From an uncultured Ignavibacteria bacterium (GTDB lineage Bacteria > Bacteroidota > Ignavibacteria > Tepidaquicellales > Tepidaquicellaceae): DNA of 8,853 nt. The notes beneath the pieces were generated by a model, which ran no database searches, was not told where the DNA came from, and worked only from the letters and a program-made list of their open reading frames with translations. The position numbers and the translations under genes are program-made. The DNA is taken from positions 1-8,853 of the forward strand of contig CALEVL010000314.1 of the NCBI GenBank assembly GCA_937924675.1, read 5' to 3'. Within the stretch, counting starts at the first letter, position 1. Each line of letters starts with the position of its first letter. This document shows positions 1-7,474 of this stretch, piece by piece.

Positions 1-188
1 TCACCGGTAAGATTCTTCTTCTGCAGTCTTGCAGCAAAAGCGACAGAGGAATCGTGAAGTTGTTTATAAGTAAGTGGAGAAGTCTCTTCCTCTCCGTTAT
101 TCAGAAATACATACGCAGGATCATCGGGTTGTGTCTCGGCACGATACTTTAATACATCGTAAAGAGTATCTGCCTGTGGGCTCCTCAT
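1..188 (-). CDS. Fatty-acyl-AMP ligase (FAAL), N-terminal fragment, cut by window edge
   Basis: Reading the minus strand from an ATG at 186-188 gives 62 codons in frame to the window edge, beginning MRSPQADTLYDVLKYRAE and continuing with TQPDDPAYVFLNNGEEE, then SPLTYKQLHDSS and AFAARLQ. This order (TLxDVLxxRAExxPDxPAYxFL, then LTYxxLxxxxxxxAARLQ) is the characteristic start of fatty-acyl-AMP ligases of the adenylate-forming superfamily. These enzymes activate fatty acids with ATP and pass the acyl-AMP to an acyl carrier protein of a PKS, NRPS or lipid pathway. The AMP-binding motifs and the FAAL-specific insertion lie beyond the edge, so FAAL rather than acyl-CoA ligase rests on N-terminal resemblance only. 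The gene follows the P450 after 73 bp on the same strand and is probably co-transcribed. No Shine-Dalgarno sequence precedes the start. Confidence 0.8.
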   Translation of the reverse strand, partial: MRSPQADTLYDVLKYRAETQPDDPAYVFLNNGEEETSPLTYKQLHDSSVAFAARLQKKNLTG

Positions 189-261
189 TTTTCAATAATT
201 GCTTAAAGTTTTCAAAAAAAATGTAACTGAATTGCTAAGTTGGCTCCAAAGAAGTTTCAGG

Positions 262-1503
262 TCACAGTTTCACTTCAAGACTGTCTAATCCTCTTGAATG
301 CAGATAATTGTGATAATGATATTCTTTGTCAAGCAAGCTGATATTGGGGAATGCACTCAGCAACCTGTTCAATGCTGCTTGGCCTTCTACTTTTGCCATT
401 CCGGCACCTGCACAAAAATGAATTCCGCCGCCGAAAGATAAAGGCATAATATTTTTTCTCTCTATGTCAAACATGTCAGGGTTCTCATACCTTTCCGGAT
501 CCCTGTTGCCGGCTCCAAGCATGCATATTATCTGAACGCCCTTCTTGATTTCGAAGCCTCTGATAATCTCATCCTCGTGTGTGCGCCTTCCTGTAAACTG
601 AGCGGGACTGTCGTATCTCATCATTTCTTCAACTGCGTTGTCCATTTTGGTCATATCTTTCAAGAGCATCTCATGCTGTTCTGGATTCTTCAGCAAAGCA
701 AATAATCCGTTTGAGATCAGATTCTTCGGAGCTTCATGCGCATCCATGATCAGAAGAACAAGAGTGGCAATAATCTCCTCACGGTCAGGTTTGTCATCGC
801 CTTCAGAGATAGACAGCATTCTGCTGATAAAGTCATCTCCTGGTTCAGACATTTTGCTGTCAACAATTTCTCCTATGTAACTTTTCATTTCATCAGCCGC
901 CTTGTATATGACCGCCAGATCTTCCTGTGTGAATTGATTCGTAACAACATCAAGCGTCTTGACAAGTTGTGATGCCCACTTATCAAGAATATCTCTGTCC
1001 GATTCCGGTGTTCCTAAAAATTCTGCAATGGTCAGCGTTGCAAAGGGATAAGAGAATTCAGAAATTATTTCGGCCCTTCCGTTGCTGAATTTAGCAATCA
1101 GATGATCTGCGATTGACTCCATCCGCACTCTCATATTCAGAACCATCCCGGGTGTCATGCATTTATTTATGAAACCTCTGATTCTTGTGTGGTCAGGCGG
1201 ATCAAGAAAATTTACCCAATGCTGTCTCATCTTTGTAAGCGAATTCATCTTGTCATAGAATTTCGAATTCACTTTAACTTTGCCGAATCTGTTGCCTCTT
1301 CCGAATTTCTTGCTGATAAGCACTTTTGAAATGTCATCGTACCTTGTCAATACCCATAAACTCTCTGAAAGAAATCCTGTAGGAGATTCCATGTAATATA
1401 CGGGACTTTCTTCCCGGAGCATCTTATATACCGGATACGGATCGTCTATGGTTTCACTTGATATGAGTGTCTTAAACAGATCAAATGACTGGTCAATTTT
1501 CAT
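262..1503 (-). CDS. Cytochrome P450 (bacterial class I, soluble), atypical I-helix
   Basis: A 413-residue haem-thiolate monooxygenase of normal bacterial length, with no membrane anchor. Visible landmarks are the C-helix block DPPDHTRIR (101-109), the I-helix stretch around 250-262, the ExxR motif EMMR (E293, R296) and the haem loop FGGGIHFCAG (357-366) with cysteine 364 as haem ligand. It would need a ferredoxin and a reductase encoded elsewhere. In the I-helix the usual AGxE/DT is replaced by DAHEAPK (254-260): the acidic residue E257 is kept, but the next residue is alanine followed by proline instead of threonine. EryF-type P450s also lack this threonine. The start ATG lies 8 bp after the SDR stop, implying translational coupling, and the FAAL follows. 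A tailoring step on an acyl-derived product is inferred; the substrate cannot be read from the sequence. Confidence 0.95.
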   Translation of the reverse strand: MKIDQSFDLFKTLISSETIDDPYPVYKMLREESPVYYMESPTGFLSESLWVLTRYDDISKVLISKKFGRGNRFGKVKVNSKFYDKMNSLTKMRQHWVNFLDPPDHTRIRGFINKCMTPGMVLNMRVRMESIADHLIAKFSNGRAEIISEFSYPFATLTIAEFLGTPESDRDILDKWASQLVKTLDVVTNQFTQEDLAVIYKAADEMKSYIGEIVDSKMSEPGDDFISRMLSISEGDDKPDREEIIATLVLLIMDAHEAPKNLISNGLFALLKNPEQHEMLLKDMTKMDNAVEEMMRYDSPAQFTGRRTHEDEIIRGFEIKKGVQIICMLGAGNRDPERYENPDMFDIERKNIMPLSFGGGIHFCAGAGMAKVEGQAALNRLLSAFPNISLLDKEYHYHNYLHSRGLDSLEVKL

Positions 1504-1511
1504 CAGAATAA

Positions 1512-2261
1512 TTATGAGTGGTCTTTGTGAATGTCGTTACCAATATCCTTTACATGTAGTGAAACGTCTTCAAACTTTTCCGGAGAACTTAGAATTGCTG
1601 CAAGCTTTTCTGCTACTTCATCAGGTGACAGCAAAGCATTTGTCTTCTTGTATTCTATGAATCTTCCGACTTCACTGAAGGCTTCTTCCGAAATTGATCT
1701 TAACACTTCCTGCATCTTAGTATCTACAACTCCGGGCATGACAGAAAATACTCTGACAGGATTCGAAGGATGTTTAAGCTTCTGTTCTACATCTATAACT
1801 TTGCTCATGATCTCAAGTCCTGCCTTTGAAGCACAATATGTAGCCCATGATTCGATCGGCACCTGTGATGCACCCGAACCGATATTCATTATGATTCTCT
1901 TGCAACCGTAGCCCTGATATTGCTTGAGAAACAAGTTGCAAAGGATCGTTGGAGCAACCAATGAAATGTTATAATCTTCCTGAATATTTTCGGAGGAGAT
2001 CTTTCCCATGTGATTGATCTCCGTAAGTGCTGCAGCATTGTTTATCAGGCAGATCGATTCAGCTTCTCTGACTTCCGGAAAAGTAAATTCCGAGATTGCT
2101 TTCAGGTCAGAAAGACTCATTGGCAAGTGAAAATAATTCACATGATTTATGCTTTGATTTCTTGAGATTCCAAGCACAAATGTATTCTCTTTTCGAAGCA
2201 AGAGTTCTGAAAGTGATTTCCCTATGCCACGACTAGTACCTGTTATGAAATAGTATTCCAA
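1512..2261 (-). CDS. Short-chain dehydrogenase/reductase (SDR), benzil/sepiapterin-reductase-like
   Basis: A 249-residue classical SDR, a cytosolic NAD(P)H-dependent oxidoreductase with a Rossmann fold. The cofactor-binding motif TGTSRGIG is at 7-14, NNAA at 74-77, and the catalytic tetrad is N98, S129, Y142 and K146 (YCASK). The MPGVVDT segment at 175-181 follows. An arginine (R11) in the glycine motif and another after beta-2 (R34) suggest NADPH preference. Overall order and length resemble YueD-type benzil reductases and sepiapterin reductases, but the substrate is unknown. The start is TTG (2259-2261): an in-frame TGA lies eight codons upstream, no ATG occurs between, and the first internal ATG would remove the cofactor motif. 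It is the first gene of the SDR-P450-FAAL operon and so likely supplies a ketoreduction or alcohol oxidation for the same product. Confidence 0.93.
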   Translation of the reverse strand: MEYYFITGTSRGIGKSLSELLLRKENTFVLGISRNQSINHVNYFHLPMSLSDLKAISEFTFPEVREAESICLINNAAALTEINHMGKISSENIQEDYNISLVAPTILCNLFLKQYQGYGCKRIIMNIGSGASQVPIESWATYCASKAGLEIMSKVIDVEQKLKHPSNPVRVFSVMPGVVDTKMQEVLRSISEEAFSEVGRFIEYKKTNALLSPDEVAEKLAAILSSPEKFEDVSLHVKDIGNDIHKDHS

Positions 2262-2367
2262 TAGGTTAATGTTATTTGTTATTCAATCAACTGAGATACC
2301 CGCAAAATAACGAATTTATCTCTATCAAATTACTTCAAAAATTGTCATTATTAACAAATTTCCCATT
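2262..2367. promoter_or_regulatory. Divergent intergenic region between SDR operon and propeller/Omp85/cyclase operon
   Basis: This 106-bp AT-rich spacer separates two outward-reading operons and must hold both promoters unless one side is read through from elsewhere. On the minus strand, a TATTTTG element (plus-strand 2303-2309) has an ATTTG element (plus-strand 2326-2330) about 16 bp upstream of it. This resembles, one base short, the Bacteroidota promoter pattern TTTG ... TAnnTTTG, and would place a transcript start about 35 bp before the SDR start codon. No convincing plus-strand promoter is visible. TTGTCA at 2342-2347 looks like a -35 box but is too close to the GTG at 2368. There is no clear operator dyad. 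Confidence 0.35.
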
Positions 2368-3255
2368 GTGAAGATCAATTGTATCTATCTTATTTTATTG
2401 GCATTAGTCCCATTCCTCAATTGCGGCAAAGGGAATAATGAGACGAATATTAAGGAAAAGGGAAAGAATAAATTGACTGAACTTCCTGACTCACTATCTT
2501 CACTTAAATCATATAGCATTTCTTCCGAAAGCAAGACTGTTATCAAACTGCCAAATGAGCTGAAGGAAATTTCCGGATTAGCATCTACCCCTGAAGGAAG
2601 GTTGTTTGTTCATAATGATGAATCAGCTATCATATATGAACTCAACCCGACTGATGGAAGCATAATCAAGAAGTTTGCTGCAGGAAGACCCGCGCTTAAA
2701 GATGACTTTGAGGATATTGAATTTGCTGAAGGTACTTTCTATCTCGTAAACAGCAAAGGCGACATTATTGAATTCAGAGAATCGGGAAATGGAGAATATT
2801 CTGAATATAAAAAATACAATACGCTTCTTTCATCATCTTACGATGTTGAGGGACTTTGTTATGATATTGAAACAAACTCTCTTCTTCTCGCCTGCAAAGG
2901 GTTTTCCGGTTCTCAAGCAACTAATGACAAATCGGTATTCTCTTTTTCACTCAAAGAAAAGAAACTTACCAAAGTTCCGAGGTTTACAATCAAAAGTGAA
3001 CAAGCCGGAAAGAGGTTTGCACCGTCGGGCATCAGAAGAAACCCTGTTACAGGTACATTCTACCTGATATCGGCCGCAGGAAATTCGATTATAGAAGTTT
3101 CAAAGAACGGTGAATTGATTGACCGACAAGAGCTTTCTCCAAATAATCATGAACAACCTGAAGGAATCACTTTCATGCCGGACAATTCGATGTTGATTGC
3201 AAATGAAGGGAAATCAAGCAGCGGTTATATAGTCAGATATCCGTATGCAAAATAA
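2368..3255 (+). CDS. Lipoprotein with SdiA-regulated (YjiK-like) beta-propeller domain
   Basis: A 295-residue protein with an N-terminal lipoprotein signal: hydrophobic residues 6-17, then FLNCG with cysteine 19 as the probable lipidation site. The asparagine at -1 departs from the strict lipobox but is tolerated in some phyla. A charged, serine-rich tether (about 20-55) leads to a beta-propeller of the SdiA-regulated family, recognised from EISGLA (67-72), the following VHNDES, and DDFEDIEF (112-119). The motif recurs blade to blade: YDVEGLCY (158-165), FAPSGIRRN (217-225) and EQPEGITF (262-269). Function in the family is not well defined; it probably acts as an envelope-anchored binding or sensor propeller. 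The start is GTG (2368-2370), chosen because it immediately precedes the signal peptide. The next gene begins 9 bp after the stop, so the two are likely co-expressed. Confidence 0.85.
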   Translation: MKINCIYLILLALVPFLNCGKGNNETNIKEKGKNKLTELPDSLSSLKSYSISSESKTVIKLPNELKEISGLASTPEGRLFVHNDESAIIYELNPTDGSIIKKFAAGRPALKDDFEDIEFAEGTFYLVNSKGDIIEFRESGNGEYSEYKKYNTLLSSSYDVEGLCYDIETNSLLLACKGFSGSQATNDKSVFSFSLKEKKLTKVPRFTIKSEQAGKRFAPSGIRRNPVTGTFYLISAAGNSIIEVSKNGELIDRQELSPNNHEQPEGITFMPDNSMLIANEGKSSSGYIVRYPYAK

Positions 3256-3264
3256 TCTTTACTT

Positions 3265-5850
3265 ATGCTAAGTCCTTCATATATGTTTAAAGCATTTTCA
3301 AGAATATTGTTGATGATCACATCGTTGTTCATTCTTTCTTTGCCAAAGTTTTTAAATGCCGGACCAGCATCTGATTCAGGAAGTTATTTCAGCAGACAAG
3401 TTGAAGTAATTGCAGGAACGGGATACGACATTTCGGATATGACAGAGATCTTTCTTGGCGAGCATTGGAGACCACTTTGGATAACTCCATTCAAAGCAGG
3501 CGTGCTGGATATGAACAAGTTTGGAGGAGGGATAAAGGCAACTAAGAAGGGCGGGGGACTTCAGACAAAGTCACTTCACTTTAAGGGTAATGACGGAAAA
3601 AAATACAAGTTCAGATCAATGGACAAAGATCCAAGAAGTGTCCTTCCGAAAGATTTGAGAAATTCATTAGTTGCTGATGCATTCAAAGATCAGATAAGCG
3701 CTTCGCATCCTTATTCTGCAATAATAACATCCAGGCTTCTCGATGAAATAGGAGTAATTAACTCAAAGCCCATTGTGGTCGTACTGCCCGATGATGAGGC
3801 ACTCGGTGAATTTCGAATGGAGTTCAAAGAACTTCTCGGAACTATAGAAGAAAATCCTTCCGGCGGCAAAGATGGAATCAAAGGATTTGCAGATGCGGAT
3901 AAAGTTATAGATACATATGAACTATATGAGAAACTCGAGAAGGATAATGACAACAGAGTTGACGCTGTTGAATTTCTAAAGGCGCGTCTGATGGACTTGC
4001 TTATCGGAGATTGGGACAGGCATTATGATCAGTGGCTCTGGGCCGGCTATAAGCAAGATGGCATGACAATTTTCAAACCTATTCCCCGTGATCGTGATCA
4101 GGCATTTTCACTTTATGACGGATTGCTTCCTATGATAGCAGGCAGAGCAATAACGCAGATTGAAGGTTACGGGAAAAATTATCCGCCAATATATGACCTT
4201 TCATTCAATGGAAGATATCTTGACAGAAGGATCTTGCCCGCAGTGGATAAGTATGTCTACGATTCCCTGGCAAATTTTATAAGGGAGAAAATTACTGATG
4301 TTGTTGTAGATGAAGCATTGAGACTAATTCCTAAGGAATGGCATAGATTGGGAACAGCAAATCTGAAGGAGCTTATTCTAAGCAGGCGTGACAAACTTAA
4401 CGAAGCCGCTGAAGAATTTTATGAACTCATAAATGAAGTTGCGGAAATTCACGCAAGCAATAAGAACGAAGAAGTATTGATCTACTGCGGTCCGGAATTA
4501 ATGAAAGTGGAGGTTTTCAAGATTAAGAAGGACGGAAGCAGATTTCCTGTGCCGCTTTACAGCAGAACATTTGAGCCTGATGTTACAAAAGATATTAGGA
4601 TCTTTCTTGATGAAGGCAACGATAAAGTTACAATTGACGGAACAGGCATTAACGGAGGAGAAAATTATTCGTACTTTCCGATTGACGTAAAGCTGATTTA
4701 CGGCAACGGGAAAAAGCAAATCAGCAACAGCGAACTTGCATTCATTGATATTGTTAAGGACGAAAGAAGCAAAACAAACATGAAAGAGAGATTTGAGCCT
4801 TCTAATGAAGACAGGGGATATGACTGGAGATTTTCTCCTGTTCTTAATTACAACAGCGATGACGGTGTAATTGTGGGAGGCGGACCTATTCTTTACCGTT
4901 ACGACTTTGGAGTGAAGCCATTCGATTACAGATTATCTGCAGTTGCTTCATTTGCATTCGGCACAATGGCAGCGCAAGTGGACATTGCCGGTGAATTTTA
5001 TTCAATACTAAAAGGATTCAAAGTTTCGCCTGAGTTTAATTTTACACAGCTGGGCATAACTCACTTTTATGGAATCGGAAATGAAACACCTTATGATGAA
5101 GACAAGGACAATGATGGATTTTATAACGTTGACCAGAATCTTATCAGATTCAAATTTGGAATAGAAAAACAAATTTCAAAGAAAGTGTCAATGAAGATCA
5201 TTCCATTTGTGCAAAGGGCGCTCACGTTTGATACACCGGGAACGAATCTTAGTCTCTCACCGGATATTTATGGTTTAGGAAGGCTCAGTCTGATTGGCAT
5301 TGATGGAAAATTCATTTACGATACAAGAAACAATAATGTCTATCCGCAGAGAGGTTTATATGTTCAATTTCTTGGTAATTTCACTCCAAGATTGATGACA
5401 AGCTCTTCAAATTTCGGAAAAGCAGGAATTGATTTCAGGGCTTACCATTCAACTGATACGACAAAGGGTTTTGCATTTGCATTCAGAGCGGCTGCAGGAA
5501 AGGTTTGGGGAATACATCCTTTCTATGAATCTCTTTTTCTTGGGGGAGTCAATTCCTTGAAAGGCTATTCGAGGGAAAGATTTGCGGGAGACGGATTGAT
5601 ACTTGGGCAGGCTGAAATTAGATTGCCTGTTGCGCTAATTAATATTCTGGTTCCCGGAATAATTGGGGTATCAGCATTCGGCGGAGTTGGCAGAGTATTT
5701 GTTGAAGGTGAGGATTCTAAGAAATGGCATCCGTCATTTGGCGGGTCACTTTGGATCTCATACATAAACCGCCTGCTAAATTTCGAATTCTCTGTGGGAA
5801 AATCTTACGAAGGTTTGACGCTCTCACTTGGTAATGCATTCTTCCTCTAA
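3265..5850 (+). CDS. Outer-membrane Omp85/BamA-TamA-like barrel with N-terminal kinase-like periplasmic domain
   Basis: An 861-residue protein. A signal peptide (hydrophobic 11-27, likely cleavage after FLNA at 29-32) sends it to the envelope; the start could also be M7 (ATG at 3283). Residues of about 40-400 form a domain with the segment DNRVD (229-233), then LIGDWDRHYDQW (246-257) and PRDRDQAF (274-281). These resemble the catalytic DRH and metal-binding Asp motifs of HipA/FAM20/CotH-type kinases, but activity is unproven. Residues of about 400-500 look like a beta-rich linker. Residues of about 520-861 match a bacterial surface antigen (Omp85) barrel: DTRNNNVYPQRG (686-697), then LGGVNSLKGYSRERF (759-773), where LKGY replaces the usual VRGF, and a C-terminal strand ending in NAFFL. 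Classical POTRA repeats are not evident. Related Bacteroidota proteins, as I recall them, often carry a metallophosphoesterase in front; none is present here. The cyclase gene starts at or just before its stop codon. Confidence 0.85.
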   Translation: MLSPSYMFKAFSRILLMITSLFILSLPKFLNAGPASDSGSYFSRQVEVIAGTGYDISDMTEIFLGEHWRPLWITPFKAGVLDMNKFGGGIKATKKGGGLQTKSLHFKGNDGKKYKFRSMDKDPRSVLPKDLRNSLVADAFKDQISASHPYSAIITSRLLDEIGVINSKPIVVVLPDDEALGEFRMEFKELLGTIEENPSGGKDGIKGFADADKVIDTYELYEKLEKDNDNRVDAVEFLKARLMDLLIGDWDRHYDQWLWAGYKQDGMTIFKPIPRDRDQAFSLYDGLLPMIAGRAITQIEGYGKNYPPIYDLSFNGRYLDRRILPAVDKYVYDSLANFIREKITDVVVDEALRLIPKEWHRLGTANLKELILSRRDKLNEAAEEFYELINEVAEIHASNKNEEVLIYCGPELMKVEVFKIKKDGSRFPVPLYSRTFEPDVTKDIRIFLDEGNDKVTIDGTGINGGENYSYFPIDVKLIYGNGKKQISNSELAFIDIVKDERSKTNMKERFEPSNEDRGYDWRFSPVLNYNSDDGVIVGGGPILYRYDFGVKPFDYRLSAVASFAFGTMAAQVDIAGEFYSILKGFKVSPEFNFTQLGITHFYGIGNETPYDEDKDNDGFYNVDQNLIRFKFGIEKQISKKVSMKIIPFVQRALTFDTPGTNLSLSPDIYGLGRLSLIGIDGKFIYDTRNNNVYPQRGLYVQFLGNFTPRLMTSSSNFGKAGIDFRAYHSTDTTKGFAFAFRAAAGKVWGIHPFYESLFLGGVNSLKGYSRERFAGDGLILGQAEIRLPVALINILVPGIIGVSAFGGVGRVFVEGEDSKKWHPSFGGSLWISYINRLLNFEFSVGKSYEGLTLSLGNAFFL

Positions 5851-5851
5851 T

Positions 5852-6913
5852 ATGAACAGGGATTCGAAGGCTCGAGCTGTAAATAAAGGAGGCATACTCG
5901 TTGTTGTAACATTGACCGGTGTGGTTGTTGCGGCAATATTCTCACTCATCACTTTCGGATTCAATTATGTTGCTCTCACCAAGGCAATAATCCTGGGAAC
6001 ACTAATTTCATTTGTCAGCGGTTACTTCGAATTATTTGTATTTCCGCGCATGACAAAGAACATGAAGTTCATTTCGATATTGATTGCAAAGACACTCTTC
6101 TATGTTCTTGTAATTTCTATCCCGACATTATTGCTTTGGATAATTCATGAAAGCATGGTTAACAGCGAAGGATTCTTTGAAACTCTTACCGGTGAAGATT
6201 TCAGGAGATTTATCTTCACAGGAGACTTCAGAATAATTGTGATCTTCTCCTTTACTGCAGGATTTCTTTTGAATCTGTTTGCTCAGATCAGTTCATTGAT
6301 TGGAAGAAAAGTATTCTTGAATTATCTTTCAGGAAAGTATAATAAGCCCAAAGAAGAGGAAAGAACTTTCATGTTTCTCGATCTTACATCATCAACCGCA
6401 ATTGCCGAGAAGCTTGGTTCTATTGCCTACCATAAGTTCATGAATGCATGTTTCTATGATATCGACGGACCAATAGTTGAAACAAAAGGTGAGATATATC
6501 AATATGTTGGAGATGAAGTGATCGTAAGTTGGATAGGGGAGAAGGCATTCGTAAATAATAACTGCATAGAATGCTTCTTTGGTATCAAGCTTGTATTAAA
6601 TGAACTGCGGGATAAGTATCTGGCTGAATTTGGAGTAGAGCCATTTTTCAAAGGAGGAATTCATACAGGTCCGGTTGTTGCAGGAGAAATTGGTGACTCA
6701 AAGAAAGAGATCGTATTCCACGGCGATGTACTGAATACTGCTTCACGAATTCAGGCAAAATGCAAAGAAGTGGATTCAGATCTGCTCATTTCTGAAAATG
6801 TGCAAATGAGATTGTCAAAAGCTATAGACTATGCTGTTGAAGAACTCGGTGAATTTGCTCTGAAAGGTAAGAGTCAAAAAATAAGATTGTTTACAGTGTC
6901 GTTGATCAAATAG
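5852..6913 (+). CDS. Membrane-bound class III nucleotide cyclase (adenylate/guanylate cyclase family)
   Basis: Using the ATG at 5852, two bases after the Omp85 stop, the protein has 353 residues. In-frame ATG 5834 and TTG 5828 would overlap the upstream gene, and no Shine-Dalgarno sequence decides between them. Four hydrophobic helices (about 15-36, 41-64, 72-98 and 126-148) form a membrane region of no family I recognise. The cytoplasmic class III cyclase domain spans about 170-350: metal-binding D177 (FMFLD) and D221 (YVGDE), and the transition-state pair N295/R299 (NTASR), are all present, so catalysis is expected. By alignment with mammalian C2 domains, the base-recognition positions, usually Lys and Asp/Thr, appear to be Q217 and V288. 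Whether it makes cAMP or another cyclic nucleotide therefore cannot be settled. It ends the plus-strand operon and faces the SixA gene across 47 bp. Confidence 0.9.
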   Translation: MNRDSKARAVNKGGILVVVTLTGVVVAAIFSLITFGFNYVALTKAIILGTLISFVSGYFELFVFPRMTKNMKFISILIAKTLFYVLVISIPTLLLWIIHESMVNSEGFFETLTGEDFRRFIFTGDFRIIVIFSFTAGFLLNLFAQISSLIGRKVFLNYLSGKYNKPKEEERTFMFLDLTSSTAIAEKLGSIAYHKFMNACFYDIDGPIVETKGEIYQYVGDEVIVSWIGEKAFVNNNCIECFFGIKLVLNELRDKYLAEFGVEPFFKGGIHTGPVVAGEIGDSKKEIVFHGDVLNTASRIQAKCKEVDSDLLISENVQMRLSKAIDYAVEELGEFALKGKSQKIRLFTVSLIK

Positions 6914-6960
6914 GTTTGCTTTCTATAAATAAAGAATGGTCTTGAAAATAAGTTGATTGT

Positions 6961-7464
6961 CTATTCTTGATAGTGATTCTTGGGATAGTCAAACTCCACG
7001 AATTTACCATTGCCAATTTCAACATCTTTCCAACTCTCGGCATTGAATCTTGCATGGTAAATTCCACATGTAGGAATGTTTATTATGTCTGTGTTGCATA
7101 AAGCATTTGCGAAGTCTGTTATGCCCGGATTGTGTGAAAATAGAAAGACCGTATCAACGTTGTTGCTGATTCTATGTACATTCTCCAATAATCCATTTTC
7201 ATCTGCAAGATACAAGTCTTCGAATAATTGAATCTGACTTTTCTTGATGCCGTAAACTTCGGCAAATATCTCGGCCGTCATTTTAGCCCTCTCAGCAGTG
7301 CTTGAAATCAGCAGATCAGGTGATATGTCTTTGCCTCTCAGTATTCCCGCCATAAGCGGAGCATCATGCTTTCCGCGCTTATTCAGTGTACGGTCATGAT
7401 CACTGATACCGTGTTCTTTCCAGCTTGACTTAGCATGCCTGACCAGTATGAGTTCTCTTTGCAC
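6961..7464 (-). CDS. sixA: SixA-type phosphohistidine phosphatase (histidine phosphatase superfamily)
   Basis: A 167-residue cytosolic histidine-phosphatase-fold protein of the short SixA subgroup. The RHG-type motif LVRHAKSSW (7-15) gives R9 and the phosphoacceptor H10. It is followed by the family blocks SDHDRTLNKRG (21-31) and SSTAERA with R59, EDLY with E82, and FSHNPG with H111 as the second catalytic histidine. SixA enzymes remove phosphate from phosphohistidine, classically on phosphorelay HPt domains or PTS proteins; the substrate here is unknown. The start is GTG (7462-7464), which puts the beta-1/RHG motif right at the N-terminus as expected. It begins 10 bp after the HD-PycTM gene ends on the same strand, so the two form an operon. 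No hairpin terminator is seen in the 47 bp between it and the converging cyclase gene. Confidence 0.93.
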   Translation of the reverse strand: MQRELILVRHAKSSWKEHGISDHDRTLNKRGKHDAPLMAGILRGKDISPDLLISSTAERAKMTAEIFAEVYGIKKSQIQLFEDLYLADENGLLENVHRISNNVDTVFLFSHNPGITDFANALCNTDIINIPTCGIYHARFNAESWKDVEIGNGKFVEFDYPKNHYQE

Positions 7465-7474
7465 GAGATTTGTA

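Noticed and set aside
189..261. Separate promoter for the FAAL gene in the 73-bp gap after the P450
   Set aside because: There are A/T runs and an imperfect direct repeat (AATTGCTTAAAGTT and AATTGCTAAGTT), but no paired promoter boxes at proper spacing; read-through from the SDR promoter is simpler.
1531..1911. 126-codon plus-strand open frame opposite the SDR gene
   Set aside because: It is antisense to a gene with a complete SDR motif set, and its translation is low-complexity and Ser/Thr-rich with no domain.
5095..5125. Calcium-binding EF-hand or thrombospondin-type loop (DEDKDNDGF) in the Omp85 protein
   Set aside because: The Asp-rich segment lies in the barrel region and is most simply an acidic surface loop; the spacing does not fit an EF-hand with its position-12 glutamate.
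6914..6960. Bidirectional terminator between the converging cyclase and sixA genes
   Set aside because: Only a weak, bulged AT-only inverted repeat (around CTTTCTATAAATAAAG) is visible, with no GC-rich stem or flanking T-run.
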